This document shows positions 51,707-59,379 of a DNA stretch of 64,000 nucleotides, one piece after another. A model generated the notes under the pieces. That model had not been told where the DNA came from. It saw only the letters and a program-made list of their open reading frames with translations, and did not search any database. How positions within the stretch are numbered: the stretch's first letter is position 1; each line of letters starts with the position of its first letter. The position numbers and the translations under genes are program-made. Source of the stretch: Rhodococcoides fascians A25f (GTDB lineage Bacteria > Actinomycetota > Actinomycetes > Mycobacteriales > Mycobacteriaceae); contig NZ_CP049744.1 in NCBI RefSeq assembly GCF_000760935.2, forward strand, positions 1,966,001-2,030,000. Reading direction: 5' to 3'.

Positions 51707-52687
51707 TCAGCGCTTACGCTTCTTCGCTGGTTTGCGACGCGGCGGCTGTGAGGTGAGGTGGTAGTAGAGAGCGTCCTCGGAATCCTCGACGACCACATCG
51801 ATGTAGTCGCCCACCTCCAGATAATCGTCGACGGCAATTCTGTCGGTCGAGCCGATGACGGCTTTCACCGAACGGGCGGGTACCAGCCCTCGGCGTCCGT
51901 CCGGACCGACTGCGAGGGCGTACCGGGGACCGGTGCGGGTGACCCGGGCACGAATGAAATCCGGATCCTTCGGGATGGGGTCGGCCGCGAGGACGTTGCC
52001 GTCCTTCGATGCGGCGGTCAGTGAATCGAGCTGTGCCGCGAGATCGTCGGCCATTGCATCCACCTGGTCGAGCAGGTGGGCCATGTGCGCGGCGTAGTCG
52101 GTGTGCTTCTTGGTGGGCTTGAGAGCCTCGCCCGGCTTGTACATGTCTTCGTGAGTCAGCTCGCCCCACGCGTCCTGCAGGCGTGTCTTGACCTGTACTT
52201 CTACTTTCACATCGAGGTCGCCCTGATGCGTGGCAACTCGAACGACCAGCACAGCGTGGTAGGCGCGGTAGCCACTGGGCTTGGGAAAGGCGACGTAATC
52301 GGTGGGTGGTTGCGCAAACCGCACCGAGCATTCCGGGTCGTTGCACGCACGCTCGAGCGCTGCGACGAACGTCAGTTGATCGCGCGGGGTCTTGCACAAC
52401 ACCTTGACGCCGACCAGATCGGGAAGGGCTTCGGCAACGGCGTCCGCGTCGGTCGGTTCCGTGATCCGGCCCTCGGAGAGATAGCGGCGCAATTTGTCGG
52501 CGGATCGTCCCGGGTCCTTGATGCGCGCCGTCTGTGCGTTCAGTCGATCTCGATCGACGTCTTCGAGTATCTCGTCGGCGATGGTTTCGAGGAAGTTCTG
52601 CGCGGTGACGAGAGCGGCTTCCCACGCCCGGCGGCGCTGCAGGTACAGCTCCTCGACCAAGTCGTCGATGCTTGTTGCCGATGTCAC
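51707..52687 (-). CDS. RelA/SpoT-domain synthetase-like protein with C-terminal extension
   Basis: A 326-residue protein with a RelA/SpoT synthetase domain (about 60-210) and no HD hydrolase domain. Visible motifs are ARIKDPGRSADKLRRYL, PDLVGVKVLC (usually DxxGIRI, so Arg is replaced by Lys), FPKPSGYRAYHAVL and the Glu of EVQVKTRLQDAW. It may make (p)ppGpp or related nucleotides. The C-terminal ~90 residues (RYALAVGPDGRRGLVPARSV; YLEVGDYIDVVVED) look like a small beta-barrel, possibly S1-like. GTG 52687 has TAACCT exactly seven bases upstream and no Shine-Dalgarno, so the mRNA is probably leaderless. It is divergent from the SigG-like gene. Confidence 0.75.
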   Translation of the reverse strand: MTSATSIDDLVEELYLQRRRAWEAALVTAQNFLETIADEILEDVDRDRLNAQTARIKDPGRSADKLRRYLSEGRITEPTDADAVAEALPDLVGVKVLCKTPRDQLTFVAALERACNDPECSVRFAQPPTDYVAFPKPSGYRAYHAVLVVRVATHQGDLDVKVEVQVKTRLQDAWGELTHEDMYKPGEALKPTKKHTDYAAHMAHLLDQVDAMADDLAAQLDSLTAASKDGNVLAADPIPKDPDFIRARVTRTGPRYALAVGPDGRRGLVPARSVKAVIGSTDRIAVDDYLEVGDYIDVVVEDSEDALYYHLTSQPPRRKPAKKRKR

Positions 52688-52765
52688 GATGCCGAGGTTA
52701 ACCCAGATATGTGGGCAAACCTTTACGTGGCGCGCATTCGAGCTGTGAGGCGTCTGCCTCCGGTC

Positions 52766-52771
52766 TAGGCT
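52766..52771 (+). promoter_or_regulatory. -10 element of the SigG-like gene (leaderless)
   Basis: TAGGCT lies seven bases before ATG 52779, the spacing expected when transcription starts at the start codon. No ribosome site precedes the gene. No clear -35 is seen. Confidence 0.5.
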
Positions 52772-52778
52772 GTGCCGC

Positions 52779-53753
52779 ATGACCGTGGCTTCCGTGCAGC
52801 AGGACGACTTCCTCGCGCAGTTCGATCCGTTCCGTCGAGAGCTGCTCGCGCACTGCTACCGCATGACCGGATCGATTCACGACGCCGAGGATCTGTTGCA
52901 GGAAACGTACATTCGCGCGTGGCGTGGGTACGAGAAATACGAGGGGCGCTCGTCGCTGCGCACCTGGCTGTATCGAATCGCCACCAATACCTGTCTCACT
53001 GCTCTCGACGGTCGGTCGAAGCGTCCGCTCCCGACCGGCTTGGGGGCACCGAGTTCCGGCCCTACCGACGAACTAGTACAGAACAACGAGGTTCCATGGC
53101 TCGAACCGATCGCCGATTCGGATCTGGCCGACTCGAGTGATCCCGCCTCCATCGTGGTGGCGCGTGAATCGGTGCGCCTCGCCTTGGTGGCGTCCCTGCA
53201 ACATCTGTCTCCCCGGCAGCGGGCGGTCTTGTTGATGCGCGAGGTGTTGCAGTGGAAGGCGTCGGAAGTCGCCGAGGTTCTCGCCACGACGACGACCGCG
53301 GTCAACAGCTTGCTGCAGCGAGCCAGGGAGCGCCTCGACGAGATTGCGCCCGAACTCGACGATGTCGAGCCCATCGGATCCGACGAGCTGCAGGAACTGC
53401 TGACGCAGTATGTGGAGTGTTTCGAGAACTACGACATCGACCGCTTGGTGACTCTGTTCACCTCGGATGCGGTGTGGGAGATGCCGCCGTTCGTCGGGTG
53501 GTACCAGGGTGCCGAGACGATCGGATCACTCATCCGAAACAATTGCCCGGCCAACGGCGCGGGCGACATGCGGATGAGGCCTACCCGTGCCAACGGCCAA
53601 CCCGCGTACGGGCTGTACATGCTGGGTGAGGACGGTGTGCACCGGCCGTTCCAGCTGCACGTTCTCGATGTCGACGCCAGAGGGGTCGGGCACGTGGCCT
53701 GCTTCTTCGATCTGACTCTGTTCGATCGATTCGGCCTGCCCGACCGCCTCTGA
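52779..53753 (+). CDS. sigG: ECF sigma factor, SigG-like with SnoaL domain
   Basis: A 324-residue ECF-group sigma factor. Region 2 is LLAHCYRMTGSIHDAEDLLQET plus TWLYRIATNTCLTALD. Region 4 is HLSPRQRAVLLMREVLQWKASEVAEVL with VNSLLQRARERL. From residue ~200 a SnoaL-like domain follows (ELQELLTQYVECFENYDIDRL; MPPFVGWYQGAETIG), the layout of mycobacterial SigG and the ECF41-like groups, where the extra domain replaces a separate anti-sigma factor. ATG 52779 appears leaderless. A glyoxalase-fold gene is convergent 11 bp downstream. In M. tuberculosis, glyoxalase-type genes are reported among SigG-dependent genes, so the pairing may be meaningful. Confidence 0.88.
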   Translation: MTVASVQQDDFLAQFDPFRRELLAHCYRMTGSIHDAEDLLQETYIRAWRGYEKYEGRSSLRTWLYRIATNTCLTALDGRSKRPLPTGLGAPSSGPTDELVQNNEVPWLEPIADSDLADSSDPASIVVARESVRLALVASLQHLSPRQRAVLLMREVLQWKASEVAEVLATTTTAVNSLLQRARERLDEIAPELDDVEPIGSDELQELLTQYVECFENYDIDRLVTLFTSDAVWEMPPFVGWYQGAETIGSLIRNNCPANGAGDMRMRPTRANGQPAYGLYMLGEDGVHRPFQLHVLDVDARGVGHVACFFDLTLFDRFGLPDRL

Positions 53754-53764
53754 ACGACTGCCGC

Positions 53765-54172
53765 TCAGCTCTGGGGAACCGCCGACGGGTCCATCCACAT
53801 CACTTCCCAGACGTGGTTGTCGAGATCACGGAACGCTCGGCCGTACATGAATCCGTGATCCTGGGGCTCCATCCACTTGGACCCGCCCGCAGCGATCGCT
53901 GCGTCGGTGAGCGAATCCACTTCGTCTCGGCTGTCGGCGGAGATGCACATCAGGACCTCGCGAGCCGAGCTCGTGTCGCAGATCGAATCGGAGATGAAGT
54001 CCTCGAAACGCGATGTGGCCAGAAACATCACCGTCGCTTGGTCGCTGACGATCATGGAGGCGGTGTTCTCGTCGCTGAAGACGTCGTTGAAAGCGAACCC
54101 GAGTCCCTCGAAGAATGAACGGGTGGCGACGACGTCGCGAACGGGCATGTTGGCGAACAGCATACGGGACAT
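53765..54172 (-). CDS. VOC/glyoxalase-family protein beside the sigma factor
   Basis: A 135-residue VOC protein of the PhnB/bleomycin-resistance-like type (FANMPVRDVVATRSFFEGLGF; SMIVSDQATVMFLA; EVDSLTDAAIAAGGSKWMEP; YGRAFRDLDNHVWEVMWMD). DxDxHxWE near the C-terminus retains the metal-binding Glu. It is convergent with the SigG-like gene. Its start lies just before the small chorismate-mutase-like gene region. The substrate is unknown; a reactive-carbonyl or drug-binding role is possible. Confidence 0.86.
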   Translation of the reverse strand: MSRMLFANMPVRDVVATRSFFEGLGFAFNDVFSDENTASMIVSDQATVMFLATSRFEDFISDSICDTSSAREVLMCISADSRDEVDSLTDAAIAAGGSKWMEPQDHGFMYGRAFRDLDNHVWEVMWMDPSAVPQS

Positions 54173-54281
54173 GGGTACACCTTCTCTGCGGGAACAGCTG
54201 CGTGCGACCGTCGAACAACGGTCTTGCTTCTACTGACAGCAGTCGGTGCCAAAAGTCACCGGCGCACACCTGCAGACACGA

Positions 54282-54316
54282 CGCGACCCCGCCGAGCGAT
54301 GCTCGACGGGGTCGCG
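54282..54316 (-). terminator. Terminator-like hairpin after the chorismate-mutase-like gene
   Basis: CGCGACCCCGCCGAGC (54282-54297) and GCTCGACGGGGTCGCG (54301-54316) pair over 16 positions with one mismatch and a 3-nt loop. It lies 33 bp beyond the stop codon of the minus-strand gene at 54349. There is no U-run, as is usual for actinobacterial terminators. Confidence 0.7.
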
Positions 54317-54348
54317 GACAGCGAAGCTGAAAGGGGGAGTGTGAAGAA

Positions 54349-54618
54349 CTACCGCGTCATCTGTGCAAGACGGGACAGCATCCGTGAGAACACGTGGCCG
54401 TCGTTGCCGAGATCGAGGTAAGCATCGGCAACGGAATCCGACGTTGTGGTGTCGGAAGTCGCCGCAGCGAGGGTGCGCGCCATGCGCGTGCGACGCTCGA
54501 TGGCGTCGAGGATGGTGGCGTCGAGCGTTGACACTTCGTCGAAGAGCTGGTCGACGTCGGTTGTCGCAATGTCGGCGGTGTCGGTGCCAATTGCCAGCGA
54601 ATCGATCTGAACAGTCAC
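54349..54618 (-). CDS. Chorismate-mutase-like small protein
   Basis: An 89-residue protein. The central helix DVDQLFDEVSTLDATILDAIERRTRMARTLAAA matches helix 1 of AroQ-type chorismate mutases in pattern. The rest (VADAYLDLGNDGHVFSRMLSRLAQM) fits the other two helices poorly, and a full set of AroQ active-site residues is not evident. It may be a degenerate mutase or a protein that only shares the fold. GTG 54618 has AAAGGAG, one of the best ribosome sites in the window. Confidence 0.6.
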   Translation of the reverse strand: MTVQIDSLAIGTDTADIATTDVDQLFDEVSTLDATILDAIERRTRMARTLAAATSDTTTSDSVADAYLDLGNDGHVFSRMLSRLAQMTR

Positions 54619-54666
54619 ATCGTCTCCTTTTGTTCGCGTCCTGAGGTGTGAGTCGTTCTGCCGAAC

Positions 54667-54692
54667 GGAACCGTTACAGCCCGACTCGAGTT
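54667..54692 (+). promoter_or_regulatory. Candidate SigH/SigE-type ECF promoter
   Basis: GGAACC (54667-54672) is followed after 17 bp by GTT (54690-54692), the spacing of the GGAAY-n17-GTT promoters used by stress ECF sigma factors in actinobacteria. It would read toward the ferredoxin-reductase-like gene, leaving a leader of about 190 nt. The match is short, so chance is possible. Confidence 0.35.
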
Positions 54693-54887
54693 AAAACGAT
54701 GTTTCGTCGCCCAGTCCAAGATGCCCACTCGACCGGCCTGGGCCAACCTCTCGAGGGTGTGATGCTCGATACAGTCCAGTCGGTTCCCCCGACCTGCAGG
54801 TCTTCCTACGGGTCCGTCAGCGGGATTGTGACTGCGCCGATTCGGGTAACCCGGTCGTCGAATCACGTCGACATCGAGGAGCGAACG

Positions 54888-56069
54888 ATGCAGTACGACT
54901 ACCTGATCATCGGCGGCGGAATGGTTGCCGACAGTGCGGCTCGCGGGATCCGCGAGCGCGACACCACCGGGTCCATCGGCATTCTCGGGGCCGATTCCGA
55001 CGAGCCGTACACCCGGCCCGCGCTGTCGAAGAAGCTGTGGACCGACTCGGACTTCGGTCGGGATCAGGTTCCGCTCGACACTGCCTCCGACACCGACGCG
55101 CAGGTGCACACCGGAACGCGGGTGGCCTCGATCGACCGGTCGAATTCCTCGGTGACGACGGACCAGGGAGAACGCTACGAATACGGGACTCTGCTCGTGG
55201 CAACGGGAGCCGAACCGACGCGAATCGAGCTCGCGCCCAGTCCGCGGGTGGTGTACTTCCGCACCTTCGCCGACTACCGGGCGCTGCGTGAATTGACGAA
55301 GACCGCCGATCACATCGCCGTGGTCGGTGGCGGATACATCGGCACCGAGATCGCTTCTGCCCTTTCTCTCCAGGGCGTGAAGGTCACTCTCGTGACATCC
55401 GACGCCGTAGTCGGCGCGCACATGTTCCCGCCGAGCCTGGCTGCCGTTTTCGACAAGGGATTCGCCGATCACGGAGTCACCGTGCGCCGAGGAACGAAAG
55501 TGACCTCCGGTGCCGAGGCGTCGGCCCGCGTCCAACTGCAACTCGACGACGGTTCCGCACTCGAAGCGGACGGCGTCGTGTTCGGTCTCGGTGTGCGGCC
55601 CAGCACCGAACTGGCCGACGCTGCCGGACTGTCGGTGGACGACGGCATCGTGGTCGACGAATTCTTGAGGACCGAGGACGACCACGTCTACGCGGCCGGT
55701 GATGTGGCGAACTATCCCGACGCCATTCTCGGCCGTCGACGCGTCGAGCACGTGGACAACGCCACGGAGATGGGCAAGGCCGCCGGACGCAACATGGCCG
55801 GCGCGGCCGAGCCGTACTCCTACACCCCGTACTTCTACTCCGATGTCTACGACGACGGGTACCAGGCCATCGGCACGCTGTCCACGTCGTTGAGCACCGT
55901 CGAGGATTGGAAGTCGGTCGGCAAGGAGGGCGTTGTGTACTACCTCGACGACGAGGCCGTCGTTCGCGGTGTGCTGATGTGGAACGTCTGGGAAGGTCTC
56001 GATGTGGCGCGCACGCTTCTCGCCGAGAAGAAGCCGCAGACCGAGCAATCGCTCCGCGGGCTGATCTGA
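54888..56069 (+). CDS. Ferredoxin reductase-like FAD/NAD(P) oxidoreductase
   Basis: A 393-residue two-Rossmann protein: FAD motif YLIIGGGMVADSAA (5-18) and NAD(P) motif IAVVGGGYIGTEIASAL (about 144-160). It also has YTRPALSKKLW near residue 45 and DHVYAAGDVANYP near 265. It resembles the reductase components of aromatic dioxygenases and AIF-like disulfide or quinone reductases. No redox-active Cys pair is present, so it is not a thioredoxin-type enzyme. CGAGGAG precedes ATG 54888. Its electron acceptor is unknown; no ferredoxin gene adjoins it. Confidence 0.88.
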   Translation: MQYDYLIIGGGMVADSAARGIRERDTTGSIGILGADSDEPYTRPALSKKLWTDSDFGRDQVPLDTASDTDAQVHTGTRVASIDRSNSSVTTDQGERYEYGTLLVATGAEPTRIELAPSPRVVYFRTFADYRALRELTKTADHIAVVGGGYIGTEIASALSLQGVKVTLVTSDAVVGAHMFPPSLAAVFDKGFADHGVTVRRGTKVTSGAEASARVQLQLDDGSALEADGVVFGLGVRPSTELADAAGLSVDDGIVVDEFLRTEDDHVYAAGDVANYPDAILGRRRVEHVDNATEMGKAAGRNMAGAAEPYSYTPYFYSDVYDDGYQAIGTLSTSLSTVEDWKSVGKEGVVYYLDDEAVVRGVLMWNVWEGLDVARTLLAEKKPQTEQSLRGLI

Positions 56070-56130
56070 ATTTCTGGAACACTCGAAAGCGAGCGGACCA
56101 GCGACGGTTGGGCGTGACCTAGGAGAGACG

Positions 56131-57240
56131 ATGTCCGAGTTCGATGGCAGTGGGTCGGCCGAGCAGCGCGCCCGATTCGACGACGAAGTTCACAGCCGAT
56201 GTGCCGACTGCCGGTTGCCCGGACATTCCGAGCCGCTGTCCGACGCGGCCGCCATCGCTGTCGCGGCCGGGCAGGTGGACGAACCTACGCGTGTAGTACT
56301 TATCAATCGATGGCACGCGGGACGCGCTCTGCCGTCGATCGGGGGGTTCGGCACGTTGCGATATCTGGTCGATGAGCGCGATCGATGGCTCGCCAAGGAC
56401 ACGACGAGCAAGCCAGGGACGGCGCTGGTGTACCGAGTGCGGGTTGCCGAACTGACCAAGCGCATCAACCATCAGCGCACCACGGTGGTGATGTCTAATC
56501 GGCACTACGCCACCGGGGTGCGTGCGGCACGGAAGGAGCGTCGAGAAGGTCTGCATCTCGATCTCGATCAACGGGATTCGGTCTTCGACGCACTGATGAG
56601 GACGCCTGCACCACGCCGGTTCGGTCCGGTTGCGGAGCGCGGCCTGTCGTTGGTGGACGCGGCCACGGATCGCGTGAGCATGCTTGCGCGCCGAACTCCT
56701 GTGGGTGACCGGGTCGAGTGGGCTACCGGTGTGGTCGACCAGTTCGTCGATCGCAAGGACGATCGCTTCGTCGATCGGTACGACACCCTGTTGTTTCTTG
56801 CAGGCACGTCGTTCGATCGGGTTCGTCGTTCGCCCGCATGGCAGTCGACCTACTTCGAGATCCAGCGCAATCAACTCGACCTCTTCGTCGAGCTCACCGA
56901 GATCTCGGTCGACGCCTCCTCCCTGCGCACGGTAGCGACCGAGTTGAACCGGATCGGTGAGACGATGGTCGACGAGGAGACCGCCGCTCAGGTCGAATCA
57001 CGGCGTGGCGCACTGGAAGTGGTGTGGACGCAGTTGACCGGTCGGGTAGCCGCGTTGGTCCGCCTGGCAAATCTGGTCGAGTCGTCCGAAAGCGAGGCTC
57101 GAACGTCCGACGCGATGACCCGTGCCCATAGTCTGGACGATCGGATCGACGATCTGGTGGGCCGATCGGGTAGCCGGGAAATGTCTGCCGAGAACACACA
57201 TTTCGTCGGTGATCAGGTGCGGACGCAGTGGCGCGATTGA
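56131..57240 (+). CDS. Protein of unknown function with N-terminal Cys/His cluster
   Basis: A 369-residue, soluble, charged protein. Residues ~21-32 contain HSRCADCRLPGH, a possible zinc or metal site (Cys-x2-Cys with flanking His). The remainder is helical and Arg/Asp-rich (RRFGPVAERGLSLVDAATDRV; YFEIQRNQLDLFVELTEISV). I do not recognise a family. AGGAGAG precedes ATG 56131. A short direct repeat and a hairpin begin at its stop codon. Confidence 0.7.
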   Translation: MSEFDGSGSAEQRARFDDEVHSRCADCRLPGHSEPLSDAAAIAVAAGQVDEPTRVVLINRWHAGRALPSIGGFGTLRYLVDERDRWLAKDTTSKPGTALVYRVRVAELTKRINHQRTTVVMSNRHYATGVRAARKERREGLHLDLDQRDSVFDALMRTPAPRRFGPVAERGLSLVDAATDRVSMLARRTPVGDRVEWATGVVDQFVDRKDDRFVDRYDTLLFLAGTSFDRVRRSPAWQSTYFEIQRNQLDLFVELTEISVDASSLRTVATELNRIGETMVDEETAAQVESRRGALEVVWTQLTGRVAALVRLANLVESSESEARTSDAMTRAHSLDDRIDDLVGRSGSREMSAENTHFVGDQVRTQWRD

Positions 57241-57278
57241 GTGCCGCCGGAGGCTCAGTGGCGCGATTGGGTGCCGCC
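57226..57278. repeat. Two-copy 23-bp direct repeat at the end of the unknown gene
   Basis: Two units at 57226-57248 and 57256-57278 (consensus start CAGTGGCGCGATTG) agree at 22 of 23 positions, with a period of 30 bp. The first unit contains the stop codon of the upstream gene; the second forms the left arm of the hairpin at 57259-57298. The duplication therefore creates a near-identical spare copy of the gene's last codons. Confidence 0.75.
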
Positions 57279-57298
57279 CAGGGCACACAACCGCGCCA
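57259..57298. terminator. Bidirectional hairpin between convergent genes
   Basis: TGGCGCGATTGGGTGCC (57259-57275) and GGCACACAACCGCGCCA (57282-57298) pair at 15 of 17 positions around a 6-nt loop. It lies 18 bp past the plus-strand stop codon (57240) and 7 bp past the minus-strand gntP stop codon (57305), so it can end both transcripts. Confidence 0.75.
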
Positions 57299-57304
57299 AT
57301 GGCT

Positions 57305-58744
57305 CTAGGCGATGATCGCGAAGAGGATTCCCGCGACGGCGAAGCTGACCACGGACAGGATCGTCTCGAGGACCGTCCACGTCTGCAGTGTCTGCTTGAC
57401 GGTGAGATTGAAGAATTTCGAGATGATCCAGAAACCGCCGTCGTTGACGTGGCTGGCGATGATCGAGCCCGCCGCGATGGACATGGCGATCAGCGCAACG
57501 GCCGGAGCGGAGTAATCCTGGGCTGCCACCAGTGGTCCGACGATGCCGCCGGTGGTCACGATGGCCACGGTTGCCGACCCCTGCGCGACCCTGAGCGCAC
57601 AGCTGATGATGTACGCCAACACGATGATGGGAAGACCTGCGGCCGCCATGGTGTCGGCCAGGGCCGTGCCGATACCCGTGGCGGAGATGACCTTTCCGAA
57701 GAACGCGCCTGCGCCGACCACCAAGAGCAGCATGCCCACCGGACGGAGCGACTCTCCGGTCAGCTTGCTGAGTTCCTGGACCGTGGACCCGCGTCGAATG
57801 CCCAGCACGTAGAACGCGATCAGGACTGCGATGAGCAGCGCGACGGCCGGGGTGCCGAAGAACGTCAGTACTTCGAGTAGGTTGCCCGGATCGAGCAGGA
57901 TGCTGCCGAACGTGGCACCGAGGATCAAGACCAGAGGAACGGCGATAATCGCACCGATGGTTCCCACCGACGGCGGCGTCGTGATCACCGGACGCTTCGT
58001 TGCTACCGTGCCGGCGCCACCGCCATCTGCGGTCGTGTCGTCTCCGTCGTTGATGAAGTCCTCGGGAACGTCGACGATTATTCGCTTGCCGATCCAATTA
58101 CCCCACACCAGGCCCGCGGCGATGAAACCGGGAATGCCGCAGATGAACCCGAACAGGATGAGCCATCCCAAGTTCACTTCGAGCAAGCCGCCGAGGGCAA
58201 CCGGCCCGGGATGCGGCGGTAGGAATGCGTGCGTCATGGACAGACCTGCCAGCATCGGCAGCGCGTAGAGGACCAGCGACTTTCCGCCCTGGCGTGCCGC
58301 CACGTAGACCAGCGGAGCCAGCACGAAAATGCCGATGTCGAAGAACACCGGAATGCCGAAGATCAAGCCCAACAGGCCCATTGCTATGGGTGCACCGCGT
58401 TCTCCGAACACCCCCAGGAGCTTTGCGGTCAATGCCTGTGCCCCACCCGACTTTTCGAGGATCGCGCCGAGCACGGTACCCAGTCCGATGATGACCGCGA
58501 TGTGTCCGAGGATTCCACCGAAGCCGGTTTCGAGCAATGACTCGTTGCTCTTGATCGCGGTGCCGACTATCTCGTTGACGGGCAGACCAGCAGCGAGGGC
58601 CAGCCCGAGACCGACGATGAGGAGAGCGATGAACGGTTCGAGCTTGACCTTGATGATGACTACCAGTAGCACGGCAATTGCGATGCCGCACAGTACGAGT
58701 AGACCTGGTGTGGAGGTTCTGAGCCAGTCGACCACAGAATTCAT
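57305..58744 (-). CDS. gntP: GntP-family gluconate-type permease
   Basis: A 479-residue membrane protein with 12-14 hydrophobic segments and the GntP family patterns KLEPFIALLIVGLGLALAAG, GIPVFFDIGIFVLAPLVY, SMTHAFLPPHPGPVA, and HVNDGGFWIISKFFNLT near the C-terminus. The family takes up gluconate and related hydroxy- or keto-acids with protons. ATG 58744 overlaps the stop of the KDPG aldolase gene (ATGA), so the permease is the last gene of a coupled operon with the aldolase, deacetylase and deaminase. In that context the likely substrate is an amino- or N-acetyl-sugar acid rather than plain gluconate. Confidence 0.92.
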   Translation of the reverse strand: MNSVVDWLRTSTPGLLVLCGIAIAVLLVVIIKVKLEPFIALLIVGLGLALAAGLPVNEIVGTAIKSNESLLETGFGGILGHIAVIIGLGTVLGAILEKSGGAQALTAKLLGVFGERGAPIAMGLLGLIFGIPVFFDIGIFVLAPLVYVAARQGGKSLVLYALPMLAGLSMTHAFLPPHPGPVALGGLLEVNLGWLILFGFICGIPGFIAAGLVWGNWIGKRIIVDVPEDFINDGDDTTADGGGAGTVATKRPVITTPPSVGTIGAIIAVPLVLILGATFGSILLDPGNLLEVLTFFGTPAVALLIAVLIAFYVLGIRRGSTVQELSKLTGESLRPVGMLLLVVGAGAFFGKVISATGIGTALADTMAAAGLPIIVLAYIISCALRVAQGSATVAIVTTGGIVGPLVAAQDYSAPAVALIAMSIAAGSIIASHVNDGGFWIISKFFNLTVKQTLQTWTVLETILSVVSFAVAGILFAIIA

Positions 58745-59379
58745 GACGAGCCTTCCTTGATGTCTGCGCTGATAGCTGCCACGAACGCTTGGGCTCGAGC
58801 AGTGATGTCGTCCCACTGGGCATCGGCGACCGATGCCGGTGGAACCACATCGGTGCCTGCGGTCACGGCCACGGCACCGGCCGCGAGGAACTGGGCGGCA
58901 TTGCCTGCGTTCACGCCGCCGGACGGAACGAGTTGGACGTCCGGAAATGGACCGAGCAGATCCTTGAAATACGCCGGCCCGACAGTCCGTGCTGGAAAGA
59001 CTTTGACCATGTCCGCCCCGAGATCGAGGGCGGTCATCACCTCGGATGGAGTGAGAGCGCCCATCATCAGCGGGATCCCTGCGTCCGTGACTACCGCGGC
59101 GACCTCGGGTCGTAGCCCGGGCGTGACGACGAACCGCGCGCCGGCGTCGACCGCAGTCCGCGCTTGATCGGCGGTCAGTACGGTACCGGCCCCCACGACG
59201 GCGCCAGCATCGGACGCGGCTCGGATCAATTCGAGAACTCCCGGTGTGGTGAAGGTCAGCTCGAGTGCGCGAATTCCCCCGCGCGCGAGCGCATCTGCCA
59301 GCGCCGCGGGATCGGAGATGCGCGGGGCACGGACCACCGACAGTGCGCGGTCCTCGAGAATTGCCGACAATGCGTTCAT
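58741..59379 (-). CDS. eda: 2-keto-3-deoxy-6-phosphogluconate aldolase
   Basis: A 212-residue class I aldolase of the KDPG/KHG family. It has the catalytic Glu in ALELTFTTP (Glu40), GAVVGAGTVLT (59-69), the Schiff-base lysine in DMVKVFPA (Lys126) and a C-terminal GGVNAGNAAQFL phosphate loop. It splits KDPG to pyruvate and glyceraldehyde-3-phosphate. It is coupled by ATGA overlaps to the deacetylase gene upstream and the permease gene downstream. The kinase that supplies KDPG is encoded on the opposite strand at 62413. Confidence 0.94.
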   Translation of the reverse strand: MNALSAILEDRALSVVRAPRISDPAALADALARGGIRALELTFTTPGVLELIRAASDAGAVVGAGTVLTADQARTAVDAGARFVVTPGLRPEVAAVVTDAGIPLMMGALTPSEVMTALDLGADMVKVFPARTVGPAYFKDLLGPFPDVQLVPSGGVNAGNAAQFLAAGAVAVTAGTDVVPPASVADAQWDDITARAQAFVAAISADIKEGSS

